Positions 52,192-61,225 of a stretch of DNA of 64,000 nucleotides are shown piece after piece (within the stretch, counting starts at the first letter, position 1; every line of letters starts with the position of its first letter). The notes beneath the pieces were generated by a model, which ran no database searches, was not told the origin of the DNA, and worked only from the letters and a program-made list of their open reading frames with translations. Source of the DNA: an uncultured Lachnospiraceae bacterium (lineage in GTDB: Bacteria > Bacillota > Clostridia > Lachnospirales > Lachnospiraceae); the NCBI GenBank assembly GCA_947626945.1, contig CANQUC010000007.1, positions 1-64,000 of the forward strand, in the 5' to 3' direction. Position numbers and translations under genes: made by a program.

Positions 52192-53880
52192 ATGTACAGA
52201 GAAAAATATGAGCAGTGGCTCACCGACCCTTATTTTGATGAAAATACCCGGCAGGAACTTGCCGCCATCGCGCAGCAGGAAGAGGAGATCCGGGACCGGT
52301 TTTATCGGGATCTTTCCTTTGGCACCGGCGGTCTCCGGGGAATTTTAGGCGCGGGCACCAACCGGATGAATCTTTATACCGTGCGGAAAGCCACCCAGGG
52401 ACTGGCCGATTATATCAACGCCTCCCAAAACGGCAAAAGAGGGGTGGTCATTGCCTATGACTCCCGCCGCATGTCCCCGGAATTCGCGCTGGAAGCCGCC
52501 CTGTGCCTGAACGCGAACCGGATTCCCGCCTACCTGTTTGAAGAACCCAGGCCTACTCCGCAGCTGTCCTTTGCGGTCCGCCGGCTTGGCTGCGTGGCAG
52601 GCATTGTCATTACCGCAAGCCACAATCCGCCGCAATACAACGGTTATAAAGTCTACTGGGAGGACGGCGGACAGATCACTCCGCCCCGGGATCAGGAGAT
52701 CATCACCCGGGTCAACGCCGTCACCGGCTATGACCGTGTCCGCACCATGTCCAAAGAAGACGCGCTGGCAGCGGGACTGCTTCGCAGCGCAGGCCCGTCT
52801 CTGGACGACGATTACATTGCCTGTCTGAAAGCCCAGATGCTTCACCCGGAAATTGCCGCAGATCTGGGGAGCAGCTTAAAGATTGTTTATACCCCTCTCC
52901 ATGGCACCGGCGGTCTTCTCGCCAGACGGATCCTTTCGGAGACGGGCTTCACCAACGTGACGGTTGTGCCGCAGCAGGCAGAGCCTGACGGCAGATTTCC
53001 CACGCTGCAGTCTCCCAATCCAGAAGATCCCGCCGCCTTTACCCTGGCCCTGAAGCTGGCCAAGGAGCTGGACGCGGATCTGGTGCTGGCCACTGATCCC
53101 GACGCCGACCGCCTGGGAGTTTATGTGAAAGACCAAACAGGAATTTATCACCGGCTTACCGGCAACATGTCCGGTATGCTCCTGTGTGAATATGAGCTTT
53201 CCCAGAGACAGGCCCTGGGGCTTCTGCCGGACAACGCCGCTGTGGTAAAAACCATCGTCACCGGCAATATGTCAAAGGCTGCCGCCAGAAAATACGGGGT
53301 AACGGTTCTGGAAACCCTTACCGGCTTTAAGTACATTGGGGAACAGATCAAAAAATTTGAGGAAACCGGCTCCCACTCCTATGTGTTTGGCTACGAGGAA
53401 AGCTACGGATGCCTGATCGGCACCTATGCCAGAGACAAGGACGCCATCGTCGCGGTGATGGCCCTCTGTGAAGCGGCTGCTTATTACCGCTCTCAGGGCC
53501 TTACCCTGTGGGAGCAGATGGAAAACCTGTATGCCGCTTACGGTTACTATGAAGAGGAACTGCTTTCGGTGACGCTCTCCGGCCGGGAGGGCGCCAAAAA
53601 GATTCTGGATATGATGGAATCCGTGCGGAAAATGCCGCCAAAACAGATCGGCGGCTTTGCCGTTACCCGTATGGCCGATTATCTTCGCCCGGATCTTACG
53701 GGACTGCCCTCCTCCAACGTGCTTTACTTCCAGCTTGAGCAGGAGGGATGGTGCTGCGTTCGTCCTTCCGGCACGGAACCCAAGATCAAGTTTTACCTGG
53801 GAGTCAAAGGCGCCGACGCCGCAGACGCAAAAACAAGGATGCAGGCCCTGAAGGCCGCACCCCTGTTCCACATGGAATGA
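52192..53880 (+). CDS. pgcA: Alpha-phosphoglucomutase/phosphomannomutase
   Basis: Interconverts glucose 6-phosphate and glucose 1-phosphate (or the mannose pair), feeding nucleotide sugars. 562 residues: FGTGGLRGILGAGTNRMN near the start, phosphoserine in TASHNPPQYNGYK (Ser143), metal loop DPDADRLGV, sugar loop GYEESYGC, and phosphate loop RPSGTEPKIKFY at the end. Length matches PgcA-type enzymes of Firmicutes. AGGAGG precedes the ATG. It is encoded opposite to the surrounding glycosyltransferases, from its own promoter. Confidence 0.95.
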   Translation: MYREKYEQWLTDPYFDENTRQELAAIAQQEEEIRDRFYRDLSFGTGGLRGILGAGTNRMNLYTVRKATQGLADYINASQNGKRGVVIAYDSRRMSPEFALEAALCLNANRIPAYLFEEPRPTPQLSFAVRRLGCVAGIVITASHNPPQYNGYKVYWEDGGQITPPRDQEIITRVNAVTGYDRVRTMSKEDALAAGLLRSAGPSLDDDYIACLKAQMLHPEIAADLGSSLKIVYTPLHGTGGLLARRILSETGFTNVTVVPQQAEPDGRFPTLQSPNPEDPAAFTLALKLAKELDADLVLATDPDADRLGVYVKDQTGIYHRLTGNMSGMLLCEYELSQRQALGLLPDNAAVVKTIVTGNMSKAAARKYGVTVLETLTGFKYIGEQIKKFEETGSHSYVFGYEESYGCLIGTYARDKDAIVAVMALCEAAAYYRSQGLTLWEQMENLYAAYGYYEEELLSVTLSGREGAKKILDMMESVRKMPPKQIGGFAVTRMADYLRPDLTGLPSSNVLYFQLEQEGWCCVRPSGTEPKIKFYLGVKGADAADAKTRMQALKAAPLFHME

Positions 53881-53900
53881 TCTGTCCCGGCGTTTTATTT

Positions 53901-55850
53901 TCAGGGGATTTGGATCTCCCCCGCCGGACAGCGCTCATCCCGGATCTGCAGACCGATCTCATATCTGCCGGATTCCAGAGCGTCCTTTGGAATCCGGCAG
54001 AAAAATTCCGAAAAGTCCAGACGCTCTTTCCGGCCCTGTTCAGTGGCAATGGTGGGCGAGTACCGCATTTCTGCCAGAAACGCGGTCTCCCCGCCATTTT
54101 TTTCAAATACTACCGTTACCGGCAGACTGTCTGCCCCTTTCCAATACGCCCATCCCTCGACGCACAGCTCCGGCTGCCAGGTGATCCGTAATATCCGCCA
54201 GACCAAATGGGTCCCCGTTTTGGCGGGAACCGCCTTTATTTTCTTTGACAGCTTCCACTTCACCGGATAGTCCAGGGTATGATCCAGCCTTTTCTGGGTA
54301 AGATGCCTGCTGTAAAAAGGATCGATCCCGATCAGATCCGGATGAAGGTCGTACAGCAGTTCCCGCTCTTTCAGTCCACGCAGAAATTTCTTTTCATCCA
54401 GCGCGTCCTGTCCCCTGGAGAGGGATTCGTGATGATACAGCACCACATCGCTTCGCACCGTTTGATAATATCCCGCTTTCAGAAGCCGGATGCAAAGCTC
54501 CACGTCATTAAACGTCACCGCCAGACGTTCCTCAAAACCTCCCACCTGCCAGAACCGGTCCGCTTTTATCGTCAGGCAGGCCCCGGTGACTATGGCGTAA
54601 TTCTGGGTGGTCACATTCCGCAGAAACGGAAGCAGCCCACTATCCTCTTTCTGCCACAGCAGATGGGCCGGACCGCTTGTATAATTCACCACTCCCAGAT
54701 GCTGGATCAGCGAAGATCCGGGATACAAAAGCTTTGCGCCCACTGCCCCTGTATGAGCCAGCGACGCCTGTCCCACCAGGCGGGAAAGCCAGTCCGGTTC
54801 CCTGTCGGACTCGTGGGCCGGAAGCTCCATGTCGTCATTTAAAAACAACAGAAATTCTCCATTTGCCGCCCTGGCCCCCCTGTTGCACATGCGGGAAAAA
54901 TTAAATTCCATGGGCTCATACAGATACCGGCAGGGAAAGGCGCTTTCCTCACAGATTTTTTCATAGATCTTTTTGTTGCCGGAGGCGCTTCCGTTGTCCA
55001 CAATGATCCATTCTGCCCTTGGATACCGGGTGCCCCGCTCCACCGAGCGGATGCAGCTTGCAAGCAGGGATGGCTGATCCTTGGTAGGCACAATGATGCT
55101 CACCAGCGGCTCCTTTCTGTTTTCATAGATGATCTGAGCCGTGCCGCCGGCTTCCGTCCAGCAGACCTGTCCCTGGATTCCCCGTTCCGCAAGAAGGGTT
55201 TTTTTCAGCTGGATGGCCTGCTGCTTTGGAACAGTTGTGACGCTGTTTCGGTGACAGATCACCTGATCCAGATGTCCGATCTCTTTTGGAGAGATCATTG
55301 CTGAGGCCCTCAGGCCCAGCTCATATAAAAAGCTTTCCCGGTATCTGGCATGGATCTGCTCCTTTGCCTCCGCCGCAAGCGCCTGCTCCAGTACCAGCAG
55401 GCCTCCCACATAATCATAGGACAGATAAGTGTCCGGCGACCAGTCCGGCTTGAACACCGGATCCCGCCGTCTGCCCTTTATCACTTTATCCTCATCCGTA
55501 TACAGAAACCGGCATCCGGGATTTTCCAGAAGATAGGCGCCCACCAGTTTTTCCCAGCCGGAGCACAGCTGATCCCCCGGCTCCAGAAAGGCCACATAGG
55601 GCGCGTCCGCCTCCTCAATGGATGAAAAGATATCGTCTCCAAGCTCCAGAAGACAGATCTTTGGCAGCGTTCCGGCAGTCTTGCACCAGTCTGTCCGGTT
55701 CTGTCTGCGCCGGCGCTTTTCGTTCCGAATATAGGCGTTGTATTTCTGCTGCTCCGGCAGTCTGTTTTTCAGCTTTTCTCCCGTCAGATAAATCAGGGAG
55801 GACAGCCCCCGCTCTTTCCATATGGAAAACGCTTTTTTTATCGGTCTCAT
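53901..55850 (-). CDS. GT2-family glycosyltransferase with a partial first GT2 domain
   Basis: 649 residues. Residues about 60-240 look like the second half of a GT2 domain (YVAFLEPGDQLCSGWEKL, RFLYTDEDKV, FKPDWSPDTYLSYDYVGG) without the nucleotide-binding first half. Residues about 245-540 are a complete GT-A domain (PLVSIIVPTKDQPSLLASCI, the metal-binding LFLNDDME, and the later NDVELCIRLLKAGYY). A C-terminal beta-rich segment follows. The ATG at 55850 overlaps the upstream stop by four bases (ATGA) and has GGAG at nine bases. Product: probably a surface glycan sugar transferase; donor unknown. Last gene of the operon that enters from the right. Confidence 0.88.
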   Translation of the reverse strand: MRPIKKAFSIWKERGLSSLIYLTGEKLKNRLPEQQKYNAYIRNEKRRRRQNRTDWCKTAGTLPKICLLELGDDIFSSIEEADAPYVAFLEPGDQLCSGWEKLVGAYLLENPGCRFLYTDEDKVIKGRRRDPVFKPDWSPDTYLSYDYVGGLLVLEQALAAEAKEQIHARYRESFLYELGLRASAMISPKEIGHLDQVICHRNSVTTVPKQQAIQLKKTLLAERGIQGQVCWTEAGGTAQIIYENRKEPLVSIIVPTKDQPSLLASCIRSVERGTRYPRAEWIIVDNGSASGNKKIYEKICEESAFPCRYLYEPMEFNFSRMCNRGARAANGEFLLFLNDDMELPAHESDREPDWLSRLVGQASLAHTGAVGAKLLYPGSSLIQHLGVVNYTSGPAHLLWQKEDSGLLPFLRNVTTQNYAIVTGACLTIKADRFWQVGGFEERLAVTFNDVELCIRLLKAGYYQTVRSDVVLYHHESLSRGQDALDEKKFLRGLKERELLYDLHPDLIGIDPFYSRHLTQKRLDHTLDYPVKWKLSKKIKAVPAKTGTHLVWRILRITWQPELCVEGWAYWKGADSLPVTVVFEKNGGETAFLAEMRYSPTIATEQGRKERLDFSEFFCRIPKDALESGRYEIGLQIRDERCPAGEIQIP

Positions 55851-58471
55851 GGTTTCCATCTCCGTATGTCTGGTTCCTGATTTTTCTCTGCAGGGCTTTG
55901 GGAAAAGGTTCCCAGAAGCTCTTTTAAATTTGGATTGTAATAGGGATCTCCCTGATCCATCTGCTCTTTCCAGCGTTTTTGAAAAAGCCGGATCTCCCTT
56001 TGAAAACGGGCCTGCTTTCCGGGCGTATCCTCCTGCCCCCGGCTTTTGGATTCATAATGATACAGGCTGGCATAGGGGGTAAACACCGTCAGATAGCCGG
56101 CCTGCTGTACCCGCATGCAGAAATCAATATCATTAAAGGCCACCGCGAATTCTTCGTCTAACCCCTGAAGCTGCTCAAATACCTTTTTTGGCACCATCAT
56201 GCAGGCCGCGGTGACACAGCTTAAATTCTGAGCCACCGCCATTCGTTTCTGATATCCGGTTTCTCCTCTCTGGTAATGTCTGTGAAAATGGGCGGCTACC
56301 CCGTCGATCCCAAAGATGACGCCGCCGTGCTGCACCGTATCATCCGGATAATACAGCATGGCACCCACGCAGCCCACCTCTTTCCGGCAGGCAAACATGA
56401 GCATTTCCTCCATCCAGTTTTCAGAGATTACTTCCGTGTCGTTGTTTAAAAACAGCAGATATTCCCCTCTGGCGGCGCCGGCTCCGAAATTGTTGATGGC
56501 CGAGTAGTTAAAGGGTCCGTTCCAGGTTACCACCCGAATATTTGGCCGCCCGCTCAGCCGCTCATAACAGGCAAAGGTTTCCGGCTCTGTACTGTTATTT
56601 TCCACAATGATCACTTCATAATTTTCATAGCGGGTCTTTTCCAGAATGGAGCGGACGCATCTTTCCAGATCCCCGCTGTGATCCTTGTTTGGGATCAGAA
56701 CGGACACCAGCGGCGTTCCCGGATATTCATAGCGCACATGAAGAGTTCCCTTTGCCATGCCGGCCTCCACCCGGGCTTTCAGGCCCAACTCTTTCAACTG
56801 GGCGGATACGGCCTGTATCATTCTGCCGGTCTCCCCGCTGTCCGCGAACCGCAAATCCGCCGCTCCGGCAGGGTTTTGCTCTTTGTCGCTTTCCTTTGGC
56901 GTTTCCAAAAACTCCTCATAATACAGAACCCGGGGAATATGCGTGATCTTTTCCCCATGGACAGCCAGCATAAGCCGGTAGGCATAATCCTGGGTCTGTT
57001 TCATGTCCGGTGAAAGGGGCCCGGTTTTCTCCCAGAGAGTTCTGGAAAACGCCGTCAGATCTCCCATATAATCATAGCTTCTCAAGGTGTCCGGTGAATA
57101 GTCCGGTTTGTAGTTGGTAAAAAGACCCTTTTTCATGGACAGAACAAAGCTTCCCTGATCTGTATAGATCAGATCCGCCCCTTTCGTCTTCGCGGCCTCT
57201 CCCAGACAATACAGAGCCTGGGGGTGCAAAATCCCCCGGGAACGCAAAAACACGCCGTAATCCTCTTCAAAACCTGCCAGGCAGGCATTTCTGCCTTCCC
57301 ACACGGACGCGCTCTCCGGCATGGAGATCATCCGGATCCGCGGATCCCTTGCCGCGTATTCCAGACACCTGCTTTTCAGCTCTTCTCCCGTTTCCGAAGA
57401 TATGGCGGCATAAAGAGTCCAGTGGGGATCCGTCTGGGCAAGCAGAGACTGCAAAAGCCTTTCCGTCTTTTCTGTATCATTCCCGGACACTGTCAGAAGC
57501 AGCCGGAACGTAATCCCTTTTCCGCCCTCTTTTTTTTGTCTGAACAGCCTCTTAGCGGGCACATCTGCCATAACCTCTTTCAAAGCCGGATATTTTCGAA
57601 AATACCAGAAAGTTTCCGCCCTGGCCCAGGCTTTCCGCAATGAGCTTTTCATCTCCTGCCGCTGATGGCACAGCAGCAGCTGCACACGGCTGCATCCGTA
57701 TCCGCACAGCAGTATCAGAGGAAGCAGCGCCGCTCCTCCGATTCCTTTTCGCAAACCTGTGATGAGGATCCCCGGTATGCAAAGCAGGGGCAGCCCTGCC
57801 CGGATAAAAAGGGAATGCCGTTTTCCGGAAGCGAATAAAAAAATCCCCCCAACCAGAGCGCCCGTCAAAAGACCCAGACACCATATGCCCTGGCAGGGTC
57901 CGTTCAGGCCCCCGATCTTTTGGGAGGTACCTGTCAGCGCAAGCTCCGCCAGCACCGCCAGAGCCGACAGCCCCCAAAACGCGGCGGCGGCTTTCTTTTC
58001 ATGGCGGACCGTAAAACGGCTGACCAGACAAAGCAGCAGCGCAAGGGGCAGCCTGATGCCCCGCGCCGGCCAGAGAATCCAGAAAAAGGCCGTGGCAAAT
58101 GCCGCTGGCCTGTCAAAAAAATTTCGGGAAGCTTTCAAAACAAGATACAACCCCAGCAGATCTGAGACCTCATATGCCCCAAAAAGCCAGACCGGCTTTG
58201 AAAAGCCGGCTTCGCCGGACAGGACAGCTCCTGCAGCCGCCGTAACAAAAGCGCCTGCGCACAAAAGCGGGAACAGTATTTTCTCCCCACAAGTTTGAAG
58301 CCTCTCCCCCAGAAAAGAGAAGAGGCATCCCCCCACGGTCACGGCCAGCGCCGCAGCAAAAGCCCAAAAGGGCATTTCTTTCCATGCTGCCGTCCGCGCC
58401 GCGGCCCATATAATCAAACATACCGATGCTGCCGATGCTGCTCCGGATATGAGCATTCCATTCCGCTTCAT
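55847..58471 (-). CDS. Membrane GT2 glycosyltransferase with one degenerate and one intact domain
   Basis: 874 residues. The first ~265 residues carry about eight to nine hydrophobic segments. A GT2-like domain follows (FRLLLTVSGNDTEKTERLLQ) in which the usual acidic metal motif reads FLRSRGIL, so it is probably inactive, although LIYTDQGSF and YKPDYSPDTLRSYDYMGD are kept. Then comes a complete GT2 domain (PLVSVLIPNKDHSGDLERCV, LFLNNDTE, FNDIDFCMRVQQAGY). The ATG at 58471 has GGAGG upstream. The intact domain resembles rhamnosyltransferase-type enzymes; the membrane part may anchor it or sense a lipid-linked acceptor. Confidence 0.87.
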   Translation of the reverse strand: MKRNGMLISGAASAASVCLIIWAAARTAAWKEMPFWAFAAALAVTVGGCLFSFLGERLQTCGEKILFPLLCAGAFVTAAAGAVLSGEAGFSKPVWLFGAYEVSDLLGLYLVLKASRNFFDRPAAFATAFFWILWPARGIRLPLALLLCLVSRFTVRHEKKAAAAFWGLSALAVLAELALTGTSQKIGGLNGPCQGIWCLGLLTGALVGGIFLFASGKRHSLFIRAGLPLLCIPGILITGLRKGIGGAALLPLILLCGYGCSRVQLLLCHQRQEMKSSLRKAWARAETFWYFRKYPALKEVMADVPAKRLFRQKKEGGKGITFRLLLTVSGNDTEKTERLLQSLLAQTDPHWTLYAAISSETGEELKSRCLEYAARDPRIRMISMPESASVWEGRNACLAGFEEDYGVFLRSRGILHPQALYCLGEAAKTKGADLIYTDQGSFVLSMKKGLFTNYKPDYSPDTLRSYDYMGDLTAFSRTLWEKTGPLSPDMKQTQDYAYRLMLAVHGEKITHIPRVLYYEEFLETPKESDKEQNPAGAADLRFADSGETGRMIQAVSAQLKELGLKARVEAGMAKGTLHVRYEYPGTPLVSVLIPNKDHSGDLERCVRSILEKTRYENYEVIIVENNSTEPETFACYERLSGRPNIRVVTWNGPFNYSAINNFGAGAARGEYLLFLNNDTEVISENWMEEMLMFACRKEVGCVGAMLYYPDDTVQHGGVIFGIDGVAAHFHRHYQRGETGYQKRMAVAQNLSCVTAACMMVPKKVFEQLQGLDEEFAVAFNDIDFCMRVQQAGYLTVFTPYASLYHYESKSRGQEDTPGKQARFQREIRLFQKRWKEQMDQGDPYYNPNLKELLGTFSQSPAEKNQEPDIRRWKP

Positions 58472-58494
58472 CCTTGCCTCCAACTGTCAGCAAA

Positions 58495-61200
58495 TCATTT
58501 TTTCAGAGAACGCTTTACCTTTCCTGCCAGGTGTTTTGCCGGTTTTAGCGTTCCGGCGATTTTATTGACCGCCTTGTAGGTTCTGGAAGACTGAAATTCG
58601 GCCAGCTGGCCCTGCAGGGCGCTTATACTTTGCTCCAGAGCCCCTTTGGCTCCTGTCAGCTCCTGGTTGGTTTTCTGAAGTTCTCCCACTTCCTTTAACA
58701 GCCGCTCCGTCTCTGCTTCATAAAAGCTTCTGCCCATATTGGCCTTGGAATATCCCCGGAAGATCAGTTCCGGATCAAACTGGCCGTAAACCGGCGATCC
58801 CGCCGCCGTTTCCCTGTAAAGGTCCCTGTAATCCTCCAGCATTTCAGCCACACTGCGCACCTGAACCGCCAGGGTTTTCTCTTTCAGCCGTTCATAGCTT
58901 TCCGGATGATCGACCAGCTCCTCAATGGGTCTTAGGATCTCTTCCGGGGAAGCGTCCTTTTCCACCAGGATGCCCGCGCCGGTTTCCCTTACCCGCTGGC
59001 CTACCGCGCCGATATTGGTCACCAGCACCGGGATCTTGCAGAGCCATGCCTCCGACAGGGTATAACAAAAGGTCTCCGCCCAGATAGGCAGAATACAGAT
59101 CAGATCGATCCGGTAATCCTTCAAAAGGCGGTAAATGCTGTCCCGCTCGTAGGTGCCGATCTTGGTCAGATTGTCCCGGGAAAGCTCCGCCAGCCGTTCA
59201 TCTCCCAGCGTCCCAAAAAGATACCAGTGAATACGGGAACTGCTTTTCGTGATCAGATTGTATGCGATCTCACTGCCCTTTTCCGGTACCAGGCCGCCCA
59301 GAAACGCCACCCGAAACCTTCCGTCGCTGGGTTCCGCAGAGACATTGTCCACCGACAGCACTTCCCCGTCGCTGTAGAAACGTCCCTCGTCCTCAAGGAT
59401 CAGCCGGATCTGCAGCTTGCCCACGGCAAACTGCTGTTTGTGGACAGACACGGAAAAACCGGACATCAGGTTAAACCGGCTTCCCGTCAGCTGCTGGACA
59501 TCCTCCCGTTCCTGCTTGGCCGCGTTAAAATATTTGACCGTGCCGTTTTCATCGGTGATCTCCACCAGCACCTTGACCCGCTCATTGTTGACGCCGGATT
59601 TAAAGGCCCAGCCTACGATCATGCTGCCGGACATGGGAAAATTAAACGCGTAATCAATATTGGAACAGATCTCTTTGCTTTCCAGGATCTCCCCTACCCG
59701 GACTTCTTCCTCCCGGTCAACGGGATCGGATCCGTGGGGGATCACCCGCACCTTTTCCGACAATGTGGGGAAATATTTCAAAAGCACGTCCCTGGCGCTT
59801 TCGGAGGGAGTCAGCACAGCCGTACAGCAGGACAGCGCTTTTTCATTTTCCTCCCGCCATTTTTTCAGGAAATCCACCTGAGACGCAATGCCGCACTGTT
59901 CTTTCAGACAGCTTTCACACCGGCACGCCTCTCCCAGCTGCGGACAGAACCGGTTTTCGGTGTCCACCAGCTTGATGGTGGGACAGATATAATAATAGTC
60001 GTGAATGGTGGCGATCACCGGGATCTGCATTTTATGGGCACAGGTGTACATATCCAGAGACAGTCCGCTTGTCTGATGGATGTGAACCAGATCTATGCGA
60101 AAAGCGCTCAAAATCTGACTGAAGATCTCCTCCAGAGTATGGTTGGTGTACATGGGAAACAGCGAGGGCGCTCCGATAAAATACTTAAAGGACAGTATTT
60201 TTTCGCCGCAGTAAATGGTCAGCCTCAGCCAGTCCCGGTCTCTGGCCGCCACAAAAATATTGTATTCCTCTTTCAGACCCATGGTCAGATCCCGCACATG
60301 AAACTGGGTGCCGCCCGCATGGTCAAAGGCGTCCTCCCGAAAGTCCGCGTGGATCAGATAGAGGATATTTTTCTTTCCGTTTTTCAGTCTTGTGTAAATG
60401 GAGATATTATCCCGGATATACTGATCGGGATTCTGAACGCAGTACAGATGGTTTTTTTTCATCTGCTCCGGGTAACGCTCCCGCAGGATGGCGTCGTGGG
60501 CCTCAATGAGCCGCTGCTTTTCCTCGGTAAGGAAAGACACGGTTCCCTTGTGATAAATAAACGTGTCGTCGCACATCACATGCTGATACCCATACTGCTC
60601 CGCGCGGTTGCAGAAGTCATTTTCCTCCCCGTAGCCCCGCTCAAAGGTCTTTGCGTCAAACAGGCCCGTCTGAGCAATGACCTCCCGCTTGATATACATG
60701 CAGAACCCTACCGCCACGGTGATTCTGGGATACTTTTTCATGCTGCAGTATTCTATGATCTCCGCATATTCGTCTATGGTCACGTTGGACGGAACCTGAT
60801 TGTCCTGGCACATGACCGGCACCGAGCAAAGCGTAGCGCTGTTGGATAAGGGGGTCACCGTTCCGGTCTCCCGGTTCCGATAAGCGCATGCCTGCAGCTT
60901 TTCCACCCAGTTTTTCGTAACGATGGTGTCGGAATTTAACAGGATCACGTCGTTCTGAGAGCTTTCCATCCCCTTGTTGACACTGGCGGAAAAGCCTTCG
61001 TTCACCGGAGAGTCAATCAGCTCCACATGGGGCCTCAGATAGCTTTTCAGCAAAGGCAGGATCCTTTCGTCTGGGCTTTTGTCATTGACCAGCAGCACTC
61101 TGTTCTGCTCCAGATCTGTATATTTGAAAATGCTTTCCATGCACAGCCGGATGTCGTCATAACCATTATATACCGGAATGATAATATCTACCTGTTTCAC
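58495..61200 (-). CDS. Bifunctional GT2-GT4 glycosyltransferase with coiled-coil tail
   Basis: 901 residues. Residues 1-240 form a GT2 domain (VDIIIPVYNGYDDIRLCMES, LLNSDTIV, YGEENDFCNRAEQYGY). Residues about 280-790 form a GT-B/GT4 unit (FDHAGGTQFHVRDL, HIHQTSGLSL, AFLGGLVPEKGSEIAY, WAETFCYTLSEAWL), interrupted at about 520-620 by an inserted beta-sandwich-like segment. The end is a coiled coil (about 840-885) and a basic tail. The start is GTG at 61200 after AAAGGAGA. One chain would add two different sugars; the coiled coil may tie it to a partner, as the neighbour also has one. Confidence 0.88.
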   Translation of the reverse strand: MKQVDIIIPVYNGYDDIRLCMESIFKYTDLEQNRVLLVNDKSPDERILPLLKSYLRPHVELIDSPVNEGFSASVNKGMESSQNDVILLNSDTIVTKNWVEKLQACAYRNRETGTVTPLSNSATLCSVPVMCQDNQVPSNVTIDEYAEIIEYCSMKKYPRITVAVGFCMYIKREVIAQTGLFDAKTFERGYGEENDFCNRAEQYGYQHVMCDDTFIYHKGTVSFLTEEKQRLIEAHDAILRERYPEQMKKNHLYCVQNPDQYIRDNISIYTRLKNGKKNILYLIHADFREDAFDHAGGTQFHVRDLTMGLKEEYNIFVAARDRDWLRLTIYCGEKILSFKYFIGAPSLFPMYTNHTLEEIFSQILSAFRIDLVHIHQTSGLSLDMYTCAHKMQIPVIATIHDYYYICPTIKLVDTENRFCPQLGEACRCESCLKEQCGIASQVDFLKKWREENEKALSCCTAVLTPSESARDVLLKYFPTLSEKVRVIPHGSDPVDREEEVRVGEILESKEICSNIDYAFNFPMSGSMIVGWAFKSGVNNERVKVLVEITDENGTVKYFNAAKQEREDVQQLTGSRFNLMSGFSVSVHKQQFAVGKLQIRLILEDEGRFYSDGEVLSVDNVSAEPSDGRFRVAFLGGLVPEKGSEIAYNLITKSSSRIHWYLFGTLGDERLAELSRDNLTKIGTYERDSIYRLLKDYRIDLICILPIWAETFCYTLSEAWLCKIPVLVTNIGAVGQRVRETGAGILVEKDASPEEILRPIEELVDHPESYERLKEKTLAVQVRSVAEMLEDYRDLYRETAAGSPVYGQFDPELIFRGYSKANMGRSFYEAETERLLKEVGELQKTNQELTGAKGALEQSISALQGQLAEFQSSRTYKAVNKIAGTLKPAKHLAGKVKRSLKK

Positions 61201-61225
61201 AGCAGTTCTCCTTTTTCTCTCTGTA

